Assembly: GCA_022749755.1 (NCBI GenBank) | Contig: CM040450.1 | Span: forward strand, 9,570,913 to 9,634,912 | DNA: 64,000 bases | Reading direction: 5' to 3' | Origin: Azadirachta indica | Lineage: Eukaryota > Streptophyta > Magnoliopsida > Sapindales > Meliaceae | In this document: piece by piece, positions 45,951 to 57,655 of the stretch | Layout of the letters: each line of letters starts with the position of its first letter | Numbering within the stretch: position 1 is the stretch's first letter | Position numbers and translations under genes: made by a program | The notes under the pieces: generated by a model | Databases searched by the model: none | The model's input: the letters and a program-made list of their open reading frames with translations, nothing else | What the model was told of the DNA's origin: nothing

Positions 45951-47098
45951 ATAGTTTGGTTTAATCTATAATGTAAGCTCGTAAGAAATTTAGGAAGGAA
46001 TAATATTAACTTTTATGCATCAATGATCTTTCATGATTATGAGTAATAATTAATAGCTATTCGCATAAATTCCTCTTTTATTTCGATCGTGACCCACAAT
46101 TTTAACATATCCTGACCTTTCGTAATAATATTTTCTTGCCTTTAAAACTTACGATCTATATTGTTTTCATCTTCTCTTGCATTGATTTCTGGCGATGTGA
46201 CGCACGTCCATTTCCCTTTTAAATACAAAATTTTAACTTTAGTCCCGCTGATCGACTTCCTTAATTCCATCTATTTCATTGTTTCTCTTTACTCTATTGT
46301 TTCACTTTTGTTTCCGAACTTTGTTAACTCACAAATTGATGAATAGCTAAACAATCGATTTGAAAATGCTTAACGTACAATGTAATATATGAATTGATTA
46401 AGAGCTTTTTTGACAAAATCATTTTTTCTTCAATACCTTTATCTAAATTTGGCGTCGCCTAGAAAATTTAAACTGATTCTCTTTTACAATTCCAAATACC
46501 GACATCCATCTAAAATTTTTGCATGTTGCGTGTTACAGTATACAAGAAATAAAATACAAATGATTAAGTACGGTGCCATATGGTGTCGCGGGATGGCTCT
46601 AGTTTGTTTTATGTGGGGCTGCAAATACAGAATTGGGTGAGTGCAGTGACATTGTGAAGCTTTAGACGAGATGGATAGAACTCATCGCTCCAAGGCGATG
46701 ACCTCTGCGGATTTTCATCCTGCTGTTTGGGGCTTCAAAATCGCATTCGAAATCATTGCGCAATTTCCTAGCGTAGCTTTTAGGACTTGATCGTCGGTTC
46801 CTTTATTTTCTTTATTTTGATTTCTATTCATTTGGTTTCTATAAGGTCCTTAACTCACGTTATTTTGAAAAATTGTGCGTTTAAGCGCATTTTTGTCTTC
46901 TAGGAATTTTCACAAACCTTAGTTTTGTTGTTTATCCACAACAATGGAAGAATTTTCTATTTGAGAAATTCTCTTACATTTTTGCTACGTCATTCAACAG
47001 GTCTTTCCTTGGTAGTTGAATTCTTAAACCCCCTTAAACCACGATTAAAGTTGCATCCCCATTTTCTTCCAATATATGAAAGTGAAAAGAAAAACACG
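45951..47098. other. 3' flank of gene 2, then duplicated fragments
   Basis: Gene-proximal 3' flank to about 46,160. Then about 75 bp (46,163-46,238) matches the start-proximal 5' flank of the repeat-protein family (10,375-10,440, 15,246-15,310). Then block B begins at 46,239 (matches 16,130 onward). No gene. Confidence 0.65.
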
Positions 47099-47248
47099 AT
47101 GGACAAATATCGTTTACGTATGATAAACCAGTGGAAGCAAACGGGCCAAAGGAGCAAAATTATGCTTATACTTTCTTCCATTCTTTTTACGCTTGTCTCC
47201 GTCGATTTATGCAGTTTTTGCACCTTCCCTAATTCTCTTTCCATGTGA
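47099..47248 (+). CDS. 49-codon ORF in block B, copy 2
   Basis: Second copy of the small frame described at 17,008: MDKYRLRMINQWKQ, a short basic stretch, then the hydrophobic run IMLILSSILFTLVSVDLCSF. The frame is open upstream to 46,925 in this copy (107 codons). Nearly identical to 62,162-62,311. No known family. Confidence 0.25.
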   Translation: MDKYRLRMINQWKQTGQRSKIMLILSSILFTLVSVDLCSFCTFPNSLSM

Positions 47249-47599
47249 TCTTGTGATCCCATACTAAGTAAATAATTCTAATTCGTTATATCACTGGCGC
47301 AAAGTACTTTTCTCTTTTGCTACTAGTTCAAAACAAAGGAAATCTTTTCTCAACAGAGTGTCAAGAGATAATCTGCAGATTTTTAAAGTTTTATAAAATA
47401 GTAAAATATATTTATCCCCATTTATTAACAACTTTTAAGTCATTAATTTTCTCCATTAAAGACGAAGAAAGTTAACTACTTCCGTCACTCATTGTGGAAG
47501 AGAAATAACGTATATTTGCAGTTGAAAATTTAATCAGCAACATATGATCTAAGAAGTTAATGAAAACAACTGCCAATGAGATCAGTTACATAATTATAA
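47249..47599. other. Block B, 3' part
   Basis: Non-coding, matches 17,158-17,508 and 62,312-62,662. Ends in the TATAA target duplication (47,595-47,599) of the Copia element. Confidence 0.65.
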
Positions 47600-48131
47600 T
47601 GTTAAAGTGTGGCTTATTTTCAACATCCAACTGAAAAATTTGAAATGTAAAAGTCAGTGGTCGGTGGAGAAAAAAAAAAAATCGGTCACCTCCATATGAA
47701 AGAATTTACCTCAAATTGGCTTGATTTTTTTGAGTTTTTTGGCCCTTAAATTATTTATAAATAGGTGGTTTCTCTCATTTGTAATTATATCCAAAAAAAT
47801 TGAAGATGGCATTTTTCATTTGGGTCCCCTACTTTGAAAGATTTACGGTGTTGCTTAACTTTCTTGTAAATTTTACATTTAAGCCCATTTAAGTTTGTAG
47901 GTATTTGTAAATTGTACCCAAATTTTGTATTATTTTTCAATTTGATTTTAGTGAAGTATTTGAAGTGCCCGAGGACGTAGGTAATATTTACCGAACCTCG
48001 TCAAATTTTTGTGTCCTTCACTTTATGTTGTTGCATGTTTGTCAACTTTGTCGTTATTTATAATTTTTAATTAGTATATTTTATAAGCTTTGTATTTTGG
48101 GGAATTATTGAGTCATTAAAATATTTTAACA
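47600..48131 (+). mobile_element. Copia 5' LTR
   Basis: TGTTAAAG to TTTTAACA, 532 bp, with perfect TGTTAA/TTAACA ends and a TATAAATA box (47,756-47,763). Homologous to 12,456-13,058 and nearly identical to 62,663-63,188. Confidence 0.9.
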
Positions 48132-48133
48132 AG

Positions 48134-48146
48134 TAGTATCAGAGCC
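48134..48146 (+). promoter_or_regulatory. Copia primer-binding site (initiator tRNA-Met type)
   Basis: AGTATCAGAGCC starts just after the LTR. It matches TGGTATCAGAGC, the complement of the 3' end of initiator tRNA-Met used by plant Copia elements, except for the first bases. Confidence 0.85.
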
Positions 48147-48349
48147 GAACGTTCACCTAGGGTAGATACATGCATAAGAAATATTCTATCAAAATGGTTA
48201 TAATTGCGTAAGGAGTCTGGATTTTAAGTGAAACTATTGTGACCCCTTCAGTCTTTTTTGAGAAGTTTTCAAAATGTACTATTCGCTTAAAGGTTTGCTG
48301 TAAGCTTTTAAATATAATAATTGATTGAAGAATTTACTGTTAGTCTGAA

Positions 48350-49214
48350 GTTTAAGTTAATACCTTTTGATGGTGAGACTAACTTTAGTATTTGATAAAG
48401 TACTGTAAAGAATATTAGTGCAACATGGTCTTCTTAAAGCATTGCTTGACAAAAGGCCGAAAGATTTGGAAGATGTTGATTGGGAGGAACTAAAAGCAAA
48501 AGCTATAAGTACGATTAGACTTAGTCTTGCTCCAGAAATCAAGTATATGATGTTAAATAAAACTTCTCTGGCAAAGTTACGGGAGAAATTAGAAAAATTT
48601 TATATGTCAAAACCTTTGATAAATAGACTTTATCTGAAGAAAGAGCTGTACGAGTTAAAGATGTAGGAGGGTATCGATGCATCAAGCCAGATCAACAAGT
48701 ACAACAAATGTATTGCTCAGCTTTAGAGTGTAGAGGTCAAGATTAATGAAGAAGATCAAGCAATTATTTTGTTGGTTTTTCTTTACCAAAATCATATAAG
48801 ACATTAGTGACCACACTGCTAGTTGGGAAGCAAATTTTCATAATTGATAGGGCCTCAATTACTTTTTAAGAGATTGATAAGATTAAGCAACCAAGCAGCT
48901 TTTCTCAAACTGAAGGTCTTGTTGCAAGAGAAGATAACAAGGCAAAATCAAGACGTGGTAGAAGTAAATCTTGTGTAAGAAATTCTAGCCACAATGATTG
49001 TTCCAAGTCACACCCAAGGAAAAATGTGGAGTGTTATTATTGCCACAAGAAGAGGTATATTAGAAGATTCTGCAATGAATTAAAGAAAGATTTAGAAATA
49101 AGGAAAAAACAAAAGCCAACTGAAGCAAATGTAGTCGACAACAAATCCAATGACAATGAAGAAGGGGATATGTTGTTGGCATTTGTAAGTGGAAGATCTT
49201 TTTCAAAATCTTGA
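48350..49214 (+). pseudogene. Copia gag remnant
   Basis: Gag core with LLKALLDKRPKDLEDVDWEE, LAPEIKYMML and RLYLKKELYELKM ends in TAG at 48,664-48,666; homologous sequence continues after it. A zinc-knuckle-like CYYCHKKRYIRRFC (about 49,030) has the first Cys pair and final Cys but lacks the Gly-His pair of a normal C-x2-C-x4-H-x4-C knuckle. Two frames are used after 48,770. The same TAG occurs in the copy at 63,725. Confidence 0.85.
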
Positions 49215-50810
49215 ATACTTGACTCTAGATGCATGTACCATATGTGTCCTTACAAAGAATGGTTTAATATCTATCAATCTTGTGATGCTGGTTCTGTTTT
49301 AATGGGTAATGATGTTTCTTGCAAGGTTATTAGAATTGGCACAGTGAAAATAAGGATGCATAATGGAACTGTTAGAATACTATGTAATGTCCGGCATATT
49401 TCTAATTTGAAGAAAAATTTGATTTCCTTGGGAACATTGGATTCATTAGGCTATAGTTTCTCTGCCAAAGATGGATTATTGAAAATCTACAAAGGAGCTC
49501 TTATAGTAATGAAAGGAGAAAAAGTTAGGAATTTGTACAAGTTGCTGGGAGATACTGTTTCAGGTGAAGCTACTATTGCCATACATACTAAACCAAGCAA
49601 GGACAATTACGAATGGCATATACAGTTAGGTCCTCTCAGCGAACATGGGCTATATGAGTTACATAAGAGGAACCTTCTAAGTGGTGTGAAGGGACGTAAA
49701 TTGGAATTCTACAAATTTTGTGTTATAGGAAAGTATAATGGGGTTAGCTTCAACACGTCGTCTCACATTAGTAAAGGTATTATTGATTATGTTCACATTG
49801 ATGTATGGGGACCATCACCAGTTGCATAATGTGGAGGTTCTAATTATTTCATTAGTTTCATCGATGATTATTCTAGAAAGGTTTGGGTGTACTTCATAAA
49901 CTACAAATTCGAAGTGTTCAACGTTTTCAAGTAATGGAAAGCTGAGGTGGAAAACTAGATTGGCAAAAGGTTAAAGTACATTAAAAGTGACAATGAGACC
50001 AAATATAAGAAAAGTTCTTTTCTACAATTCTATAAGAAATAAGGGATTACTCGGCATTTCACAGTAAAGAAAACTTTGCAACAGAATGAAGTAGCTGAGA
50101 GAATGAATATAATGTTGATGGAAAGTGCTCGGTGTATGATACTTAACGCAGGATTGCCAAAGAGTTTATGGGCAGAAGCAGTTAACACTACTATTTACTT
50201 AATTAATTGGTCTCTATGCTCGACTATGAATTTCAAAGTCCCTGAGGAGGTTTAGACAAATAGGCCAGTCAACAACACTAACTTACACATATTTGGATGT
50301 CCAATATACATGTATGTACCACATGATGAACGTACGAAGTTAGATGCGAAGTGAAAGAAATGTATTTTCCTCGGCTATCCAAAAGGTGTAAATGGGTATA
50401 TGCTCTAGGACTTGGAATCAAAGAAAAAAGTCATCAGCAAAGATATTGTCTTTGATAAAGCCAGCATGTTGAAAAAAGAAGATATGAAGCAGAGTTTCAC
50501 TGAAAAGTAAGATGAGAGATCAATCATTCAGGTGGAGTTGAGACAACAACAAACTCTATTATAAGAAAATCAAGACCATAATGAAGATCAAGAAGAGCAC
50601 CAGGAAGAGCTGTATTTACTTGTTAGAGACAGAGAAAGACGCACTACCAGAGCACTTGTAAGGTATGGATTTAAAGGCATGGTGTCATTTGCATTATTCT
50701 CTAAAAGCGACAACCCATTTGATTTCAAAAAAGCAATTCTAGCAAAGAATGGTGATAAATGGTTAGCAGTTATAGAAGAAGAAATAGAGTCACTTAAAAG
50801 GAATCATACT
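49213..50810 (+). pseudogene. Copia protease, integrase and RT start (remnant)
   Basis: Protease: LDSRC instead of the catalytic L-D-S-G-C (about 49,219), then YHMCPYKEWF and NLKKNLISLGTLDS. Pre-integrase domain: WHIQLGPLSEHGLYELHKRN has lost the second zinc His (LGP for LGH), and FYKFCVIGK has lost one zinc Cys. Integrase: YVHIDVWGPS, YIKSDNETKY and NEVAERMN keep the D, D and E. The frame 49,233-49,829 (198 codons) is the longest plus-strand open frame in the window. Several later stops (49,830; 49,934; 50,041). Inactive. Confidence 0.85.
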
Positions 50811-50828
50811 TGAGATCTGGTACAATTA

Positions 50829-51617
50829 CCTCATGCACGAGAGCCAAGGTAAAACACGTGGTGCGCCCATACAAGGACATCATGTGCTCTCCAACACTTG
50901 TTGCAAAAGCCCCTGTTACTTACCTTTTTTATGAAAAAGAAAATTTTAATTTTTGGTCCAATTTTGTTCCTTGGTTGTTTTTTTTTTTGGCTTATTCCTC
51001 TCAGTCTCCAAATCACAAAATTCTATTTTTTCTTTTCATCTCATAAAATCTATAAATTCCTATCTACTCACTTCAAACAGTCTTCACAAATTATTCTCTC
51101 TTTACATTGTCATCGACACTTAATCTACCCAATCAACTCTCCGATCAAACGTAAAGTTTCCTAAATCTCTAACCATTTCAAGCATTTGGAATTTCTTGTA
51201 AGAACACAAATTTTGGGAAAAGGCTCTAAGATTTCAATTGAGCACTTTAACAATATTCTTAAGTAAGTTTCTCTATTAATTTGCAATCTTTCCATTTTTT
51301 ACACTTGAGTTGGATTATTGGTTAAAGTTGGAAGTTGGGTGGAAGTTTGAAGTATTTTGATTTTGTTGATTTAGTTGGGAAGTATTTTGAGAGAAATTGA
51401 AGCTTTGTATTGTAGTGGAGGTGATTAAGATTGATTGTGGGTTGTTTGAAGTTTAGAAAGAAGTAATTAATTAGAGATTGGGTGATGTGTGACAGATGCA
51501 TGTTAAGTGTTCGACAAAATGCTTGACTGACCTTTGTTGAAGAAATCTTAAGCTTTAGCATTGGGAAACACTTGTAGAGAGAGCTTGGAGTAAAAAGGGT
51601 AGATTTAGGGTTGGTTT
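50829..51617 (+). mobile_element. Athila spacer fragment fused to Copia
   Basis: Nearly identical to 42,424-43,198 (differences include a few substitutions and a T-run length change). Joined on the left to Copia RT (short shared TGCACGAGAG-like sequence at the join) and on the right, at 51,617, to ECA1 upstream sequence starting TACTTGGGCTGCC. Confidence 0.8.
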
Positions 51618-52337
51618 TGTGATGTCCTACTTGGGCTGCCTATAGTTGCATTTTCATCACCATCATTGAAAATACAAGAAAAGTAAAATAAAATAACTAT
51701 TAAGAATTTTAAATAGATAAGTTTATTTTCAGTTTTTTATAGATAATTTACAAAATATAATAAAATTTAAAACTTTAACCAGGTGTTTCAATACGTAGGA
51801 TGCTATCATAGAAAATAGTGGGACATCACCACCCCATAATTATACCTTGAATAATTTAGCAAGTCTGAACTAAACAAAAGTCGTTTAAAAAATATGAGAG
51901 ACATTTACTACTTTTAGAGTTCAACAAAGCAGCTTTGTTTATTTTTAATTGTTCGCTTTAATGGGAAATAAAAATAAAACGTTTATCACCATGTCTAGAT
52001 GAATTTGACAATGATATAGTTTGGAGACCTTAGATCACAAGGAGTTATTGTATATTAGGTTAGTGAAAATGAAAACGCTATACCCAATCTTTAAGGACAA
52101 AGGTTTAAATTCAATGCGTTTAATTCACAAAATAAATAACCCATAATTTTTTTGTAACTTCAAATAAATGAGCCTAATAAAAACATCTTGTATTGAGTTC
52201 TTAATACGTTTTAAACTCATAAAACATCGATATGGCATAGTATAAAAGAGTATGTTCCAATACTTTATACTTCATTCAAAAAACTATCCCCTTCAAGGAC
52301 ATTAGGGACAAAACATATACAAACAATATAGTAGGCC
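51618..52337 (+). promoter_or_regulatory. Upstream region of ECA1-like gene 3
   Basis: Collinear with 33,590-34,302. Includes the TATA box at 52,241-52,248. No open frame of interest. Confidence 0.7.
52241..52248 (+). promoter_or_regulatory. TATA box, ECA1-like gene 3
   Basis: TATAAAAG, 97 bp upstream of the ATG. Confidence 0.75.
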
Positions 52338-52706
52338 ATGGAAATACAATCTTTCAAGACATCTATTTTGGTTTTTTGTTTATTTGTGACCCTCTCATCA
52401 ATTCTTGTGGCAGCTAATGATCCTATTCCTTTACCTCTACTGCCAAAGGAAACTCACGATTTTCTTGAGCATTGCGGATTTAAGTTAAAACCAGAATGTG
52501 GCCAGGCTATAGAAGCGAGTGTATACAAGCACCATAACTTGTCTGGTGAATGTTGTCAACAACTTATCGCAGAAGGATGGGCTTGCCATGAAAAGCTTGT
52601 GCAAGTAACTGCACCATACTACCCTGAGAAAAATATTTCTGACATTCTTGCTAGAGGTGGTCAAGTTTGGCATGAGTGTTTGGTTCATTTTCCAATAAAA
52701 CATTAA
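52338..52706 (+). CDS. ECA1/prolamin-like secreted cysteine-rich protein, gene 3
   Basis: 122 codons, single exon. The six-cysteine pattern, both N-glycosylation sequons (N67, N99) and the signal peptide are intact. Unique residues are T18 within the signal peptide (VTLSS for VALSS) and F48 right after C46-G47 (S48 elsewhere); like genes 2 and 4 it has A25 and L87. F48 puts a bulky residue between the first two cysteines, where the other copies are polar, but no family-critical position is lost. Predicted role as for gene 1. Unit distance to gene 4 is 3,043 bp, the cleanest measure of the array period. Confidence 0.93.
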   Translation: MEIQSFKTSILVFCLFVTLSSILVAANDPIPLPLLPKETHDFLEHCGFKLKPECGQAIEASVYKHHNLSGECCQQLIAEGWACHEKLVQVTAPYYPEKNISDILARGGQVWHECLVHFPIKH

Positions 52707-55283
52707 ATAGTTTGGTTTAATCTATAATGTAAACTCGTAAGAAATTTAGGAAAGAATAATATTAACTTTATGCATCGATGATCTTTCATAAGTATGAGTA
52801 ATAATTAATAGCTATTCACATAAATTCCTCTTTTATTTCAATCGTGACCCACAATTTTAACATATCTTGACCTTTCGTAATAATATTTTCTTGCCTTTAA
52901 AACTTACGATCTATATTGTTGGCGCAAAGCCACTAAGTAGTTTTGTAAGAATTAGGCATTTGATTATACAACCAAGTTGACTGAAGACGGAAGGAAATAA
53001 TTTGACAAACGTAGCAATGCGTTGAAGAAATATACCAATAGCAACAATTCTTTTTCCAATTGTACGTAACTATATTATACATTTCATATTTCATTTCATT
53101 AAAAATGAACTATGTTTTTTATTTGATTGATATACATTGATTTTAGCATCGTTAAATGTCTTATATTGAATTGTAAAATATTTGGATAGAAAGTTATATT
53201 TAAATTCATTCAAACAAAAAAAAAAATAGAGTTAGAAAATACAACATTGAAAAGTCTACAATCATTTCTCATTCAATTTATGAACATATTAATATATGAA
53301 TGCAAAATTGGATTTTTTGTGTTGTACTTTGAGATACAAAAATATATTTGACACAGTATTCAGAAATTGATTTCATATTAAAAATAGTAAAGATATATTC
53401 GATATCATATTTAAAAATAATAAAAGTTATTATCTCTTTTTAATATGTACTTGTTAAAATAGGATGATACATATACATATTTAAATACTAACCTTGAAAT
53501 AATATTCCAAAAATATACTTTAGAATGATCGTATACCTTAAATTATTGAAACCTTAGTATTACAATAAACAGCTGAAATGTTTCCTGAATAACGCATTTT
53601 TTCTTTATTATTATCTTGACAAATATTTCTATCTTCCAAAAGCCCAAAAACATGAAGTTCTCTATTGATCCTCCCATTTAAAATTGTATATTCAGTATGC
53701 AAAATATTACTAATGAGGGACAAGCCGTCAACTTTGTCAACATAACAATTTCAATATTATAAATATACATTGTAATTCTTTCAATAAGTTAGAAGAAAAT
53801 TTTGACTTTTGAATTTCAAGTAGAGTGGGTGTAAATTGGGTCCTTCCAATTTTACATATTAGGCTTTTGACTTCGTGTAAAACCAATTCAGGTGGATCAA
53901 ACAAGATAATTCCATCATCGAAACTTCTAGAAAATTTGAATTTTATGTCCATATTAGCTAGAACCTCCTAACAACAGCTAGCTTTTCTAAATTTCTCTAT
54001 AATTATTCAAAAAAGGATTTGAACGTTTGAAAAATTTTATTACAGATTTTAGAAGTGCATTCAAAGCATTTTGAGCTTATATTTGCTATTCAATCCATTT
54101 TGAATACAAATTCTTTTAAACTTATATATCAACTTTTTGAGAGATTTATGAAGAGTTCATGTTCAGTAATTATTAATTCTTGATCACATTCACTTTGTAA
54201 ATATTAATTGTAAGAGTATCAAAGAGTATTTAGTTTTTAGTTAAGTGTAAGTGACATTTTTTCAAAGTCACTTCCTGTATGATTTAAGTGACACATGTTC
54301 AAAATTATTTGTTGTAAGGTTTAGTGGCAGTCAAAATCACTTATGTTGTAAAGATTTATTTGACACTTAAACCTCGATTAGAAGTGTTTAAGGATTGAAG
54401 ATCGAATACAGTAAAATCATTAATGTTGTTAGCTTGGAAACGCGGACGTCGACCAGAGTATAATGAGTCACGTAAAAATATTCATATCTCTTTATCTTTA
54501 TCACTTTGTTTATAATTGTACTTATACTTGTTAAATGCACTTCATCATACACTTAGAGCCTAGTTTGTTATTATTTGCATATTGAGGATCACAATAGTTT
54601 GTTGAATTATTTCACATTGAACTGGGATACATATTAGTTTCATAAGTTAAAGAAAACCCAATCCACTCCCTCTTGGGCTGCCTATAGTTGTATGTTCATC
54701 ACCATCATTGAAAATAGAAGAAAAAAGTAAAATAAAATAACTACTAAGAATTTTAAATAGATAAGTTTATTTTCGGTTTTTTATAGCTAATTTATAAAAC
54801 ATAATCAAATTTAAAACTTTAATGAGTTGTTTTAATAGGCAGGACGCTATCATAGAAATAATGGGACATCACCACCCCATAATTATACCCTAAATAATTT
54901 AACAAGTCCGAACTAAAGAAAAGTTGTTTAAAAAATGTGTGAGACATTTACCACTTTTAGAGTTTAACGAAGCAACTTTGTTTATTTTTAATTGTTCGCT
55001 TTAATGGGAAAGAAAAATAAAACGTTAATCACCATGTCCAGATGAATTTGACAATGATATAGTTTGGAGACCTTAGATCACAAGGAGTTATTGTATATGA
55101 GGTTAGTGAAAATGAAAACGCTAAACCCAATCCTTAAGGACAAAGATTTAAATTCAATGCGTTTAATTCACAAAATAAATAACCCATAATTTTTTTGTAA
55201 CTTCAAATAAATGAGCCTAATAAAAACATCTTGTATTGAGTTCTTAATACGTTTTAAACTCATAAAACATCGATATGGCATAG
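52707..55283. other. Array spacer between ECA1-like genes 3 and 4
   Basis: No gene. 3' flank of gene 3, a single 300-bp unit (about 53,700-54,000), then the upstream region of gene 4 from 54,452. One complete uninterrupted spacer, useful as the reference unit. Minus-strand frames at 53,538-53,952 are A+T-rich noise. Confidence 0.7.
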
Positions 55284-55291
55284 TATAAAAG
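55284..55291 (+). promoter_or_regulatory. TATA box, ECA1-like gene 4
   Basis: TATAAAAG, 97 bp upstream of the ATG. Confidence 0.75.
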
Positions 55292-55380
55292 AGTATGTTC
55301 CAATACTTTATACTTTATTCAAAAAACTATCCCCTCCAAGGACATTAGGGACAAAACATATACAAACAACATAGTAGGCC

Positions 55381-55749
55381 ATGGAGATACAATCTTTCAA
55401 AACTTCTATTTTGGTTTTTTGTTTATTTGTGGCCCTCTCATCAATTCTTGTGGCAGCTAATGGTCCTATTCCTTTACCTCTACTGCCAAAGGAAACTCAC
55501 GATTTTCTTGAGCATTGCGGATCTAAGTTAAAACCAGAATGTGGCCAGGCTATAGAAGCAAGTGTATACAAGCACCATAACTTGTCTGGTGAATGTTGTC
55601 AGCAACTTATCGCAGAAGGATGGGCTTGCCATGAAAAGCTTGTGCAAGTAACTGCGCCATACTACCCTGAGAAAAATATTTCTGACATTCTTGCTAGAGG
55701 TGGTCAAGTTTGGCATGAGTGTTTGGTTCATTTTCCAATAAAACATTAA
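55381..55749 (+). CDS. ECA1/prolamin-like secreted cysteine-rich protein, gene 4
   Basis: 122 codons, single exon. All six cysteines and both sequons are present. It differs from the others by G28 (D28 elsewhere), two residues after the likely signal-peptidase site, so the mature amino end is less acidic. A25 and L87 as in genes 2 and 3. The upstream and downstream flanks are the closest match to those of gene 1 over more than 4 kb, showing that this unit and the following pseudogene were duplicated together with gene 1 and pseudogene 1. Predicted role as for gene 1. Confidence 0.93.
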   Translation: MEIQSFKTSILVFCLFVALSSILVAANGPIPLPLLPKETHDFLEHCGSKLKPECGQAIEASVYKHHNLSGECCQQLIAEGWACHEKLVQVTAPYYPEKNISDILARGGQVWHECLVHFPIKH

Positions 55750-56750
55750 ATAGTTTAGTTTAATCTATAATGTAAACTCGTAAGAAATTTAGGAAAGAAT
55801 AATATTAACTTTATGCATCGATGATCTTTCATGACTATGAGTAATAATTAATAACTATTCGCATAAATTCCTCTTCTATTTCGATCGTGACTCGCAATTT
55901 TAACATATCCAGGCTTTCCGTATTAATATTTGTTGCCTTTAAAACTTATGATCCATATCGTTGACGTAAAGCCACTAAGTAGTTGCGTAAGAATTAGGCA
56001 TTTGGTTTTACAACCAAGTTGACTGAAAACAAAAGTAAATAATATGACAAACGTAGCAATGCGTTGAAGAAATATACCAATAGCAACAATTTTTTTTTCC
56101 AGTTGTACATACGGTATATTATGCATTTCATATGTCATTTCATTAAAAATGGATTATGTTTTTTATTTGATTATCATACATTGATTTTCCTATTGTTAAA
56201 TGTCTTCTATTGAATTGTAAAATATTTGAATAGAAAGTTATATTTAAATTCAATCAAACAAAAAAATAGAGTTAGAAAATAGAATATTGCAAAGTCTACA
56301 GTTGTTTGTGATTCAATTTTTGAACATATTAAAATATGAGCACAAAATTGGTTTTTGGTGTTGTACTCTTAAGATTCAAAAACATATTTGACACAATATT
56401 CGGAAATTGATTTCATATTAAAAATAGTAACGATATATTTGATATCATTTTACAAATAATAAAAGTTGTTGTCTACTTTTAATATGTACTTGTTAAATAG
56501 GATGGTATACATACATAAACACTAACCTTCAAATAATATTCCAAAAATATACTTTAGAATTATCGTATACGTTAAATTATCAAAACCTTACTATTATAAT
56601 AAACAGCTGAAATGTTATTAAGTGTTTAACTTTAGTCCTGAACTATTTACTAAATAATATAGTTTTTCTTTATTATTTTCTCGACAAAGATTTCAATCTT
56701 CCAAAAGCCCAAAGCCATGACGTCTTTATCCTTTCTTCTAAAATTGCAAA
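55750..56750. other. 3' flank of ECA1-like gene 4
   Basis: No gene; collinear with 34,672-35,680. Confidence 0.7.
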
Positions 56751-57655
56751 ATATTACTGATGAGGGACAAGCCGTCAACTCTGAAAACATAACTATTTTA
56801 ATATTACAAGTATAAATTGTAATTTTTTCAATAAGTTAGAAGAAAAAAAATTTTGACTTTTGAATTTGAAGTAGAGTTGGAGTAAATTCGGTCCTCCAAA
56901 TTTTACTTATTAGGCTTTTGAATTTGTGTAAAACCCATTCAGGTGGATTAAAAACGACAAAATTCGAACATATAAACTTCTAGTAAATTTGAATTTTATG
57001 TCCACATTAGCTAGAAGCGCCTAATAACAACTAGCTCTTCTAAATTTTTCTATATATTACTGATGAGGGACAAGCCGTCAACTCTGAAAACATAAGTATT
57101 TTAATATTACAAGTATAAATTGTAATTTTTTCAATAAGTTAGAAGAAAAAATTTTGACTTTTGAATTTGAAGTAGAGTGGGAGTAAATTCGGTCCTCCAA
57201 ATTTTACTTATTAGGCTTTTGAATTTGTGTAAAACCCATTCAGGTGGATTAAAAACGACAAAATTCGAACATATAAACTTCTAGTAAATTTGAATTTTAT
57301 GTCCACATTAGCTAGAAGCGCCTAATAACAACTAGCTCTTCTAAATTTTTCTATATATTACTGATGAGGGACAAGCCGTCAACTCTGAAAACATAACTAT
57401 TTTAATATTACAAGTATAAATTGTAATTTTTTCAATAAGTTAGAAGAAAAAATTTTGACTTTTGAATTTGAAGTAGAGTGGGAGTAAATTCGGTCCTCCA
57501 AATTTTACTTATTAGGCTTTTGAATTTGTGTAAAACCCATTCAGGTGGATTAAAAACGACAAAATTCGAACATATAAACTTCTAGTAAATTTGAATTTTA
57601 TGTCCACATTAGCTAGAAGCGCCTAATAACAACTAGCTCTTCTAAATTTTTCTAT
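56751..57655. repeat. 300-bp unit, tandem triplication
   Basis: Three consecutive copies starting ATATTACTGATGAGGGACAA at 56,751, 57,054 and 57,355 (periods 303 and 301 bp), nearly identical to one another. The corresponding place after gene 1 (35,680-36,000) and gene 3 (53,700-54,000) has one copy. No coding potential. Confidence 0.95.

Larger units (their letters stand above)
48132..50828 (+). mobile_element. Copia internal region, 5' half
   Basis: Order: primer-binding site, gag (48,350-49,120), protease (about 49,213-49,330), pre-integrase domain and integrase (49,590-50,250), then the linker and start of RT (to 50,828). This is Ty1/Copia order. It stops abruptly at 50,828, early in RT (motif TWDLVQLPH), where Athila spacer sequence is fused on. 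The RT end, RNase H and 3' LTR of the same family sit 35 kb away at 11,595-13,058. Confidence 0.85.
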
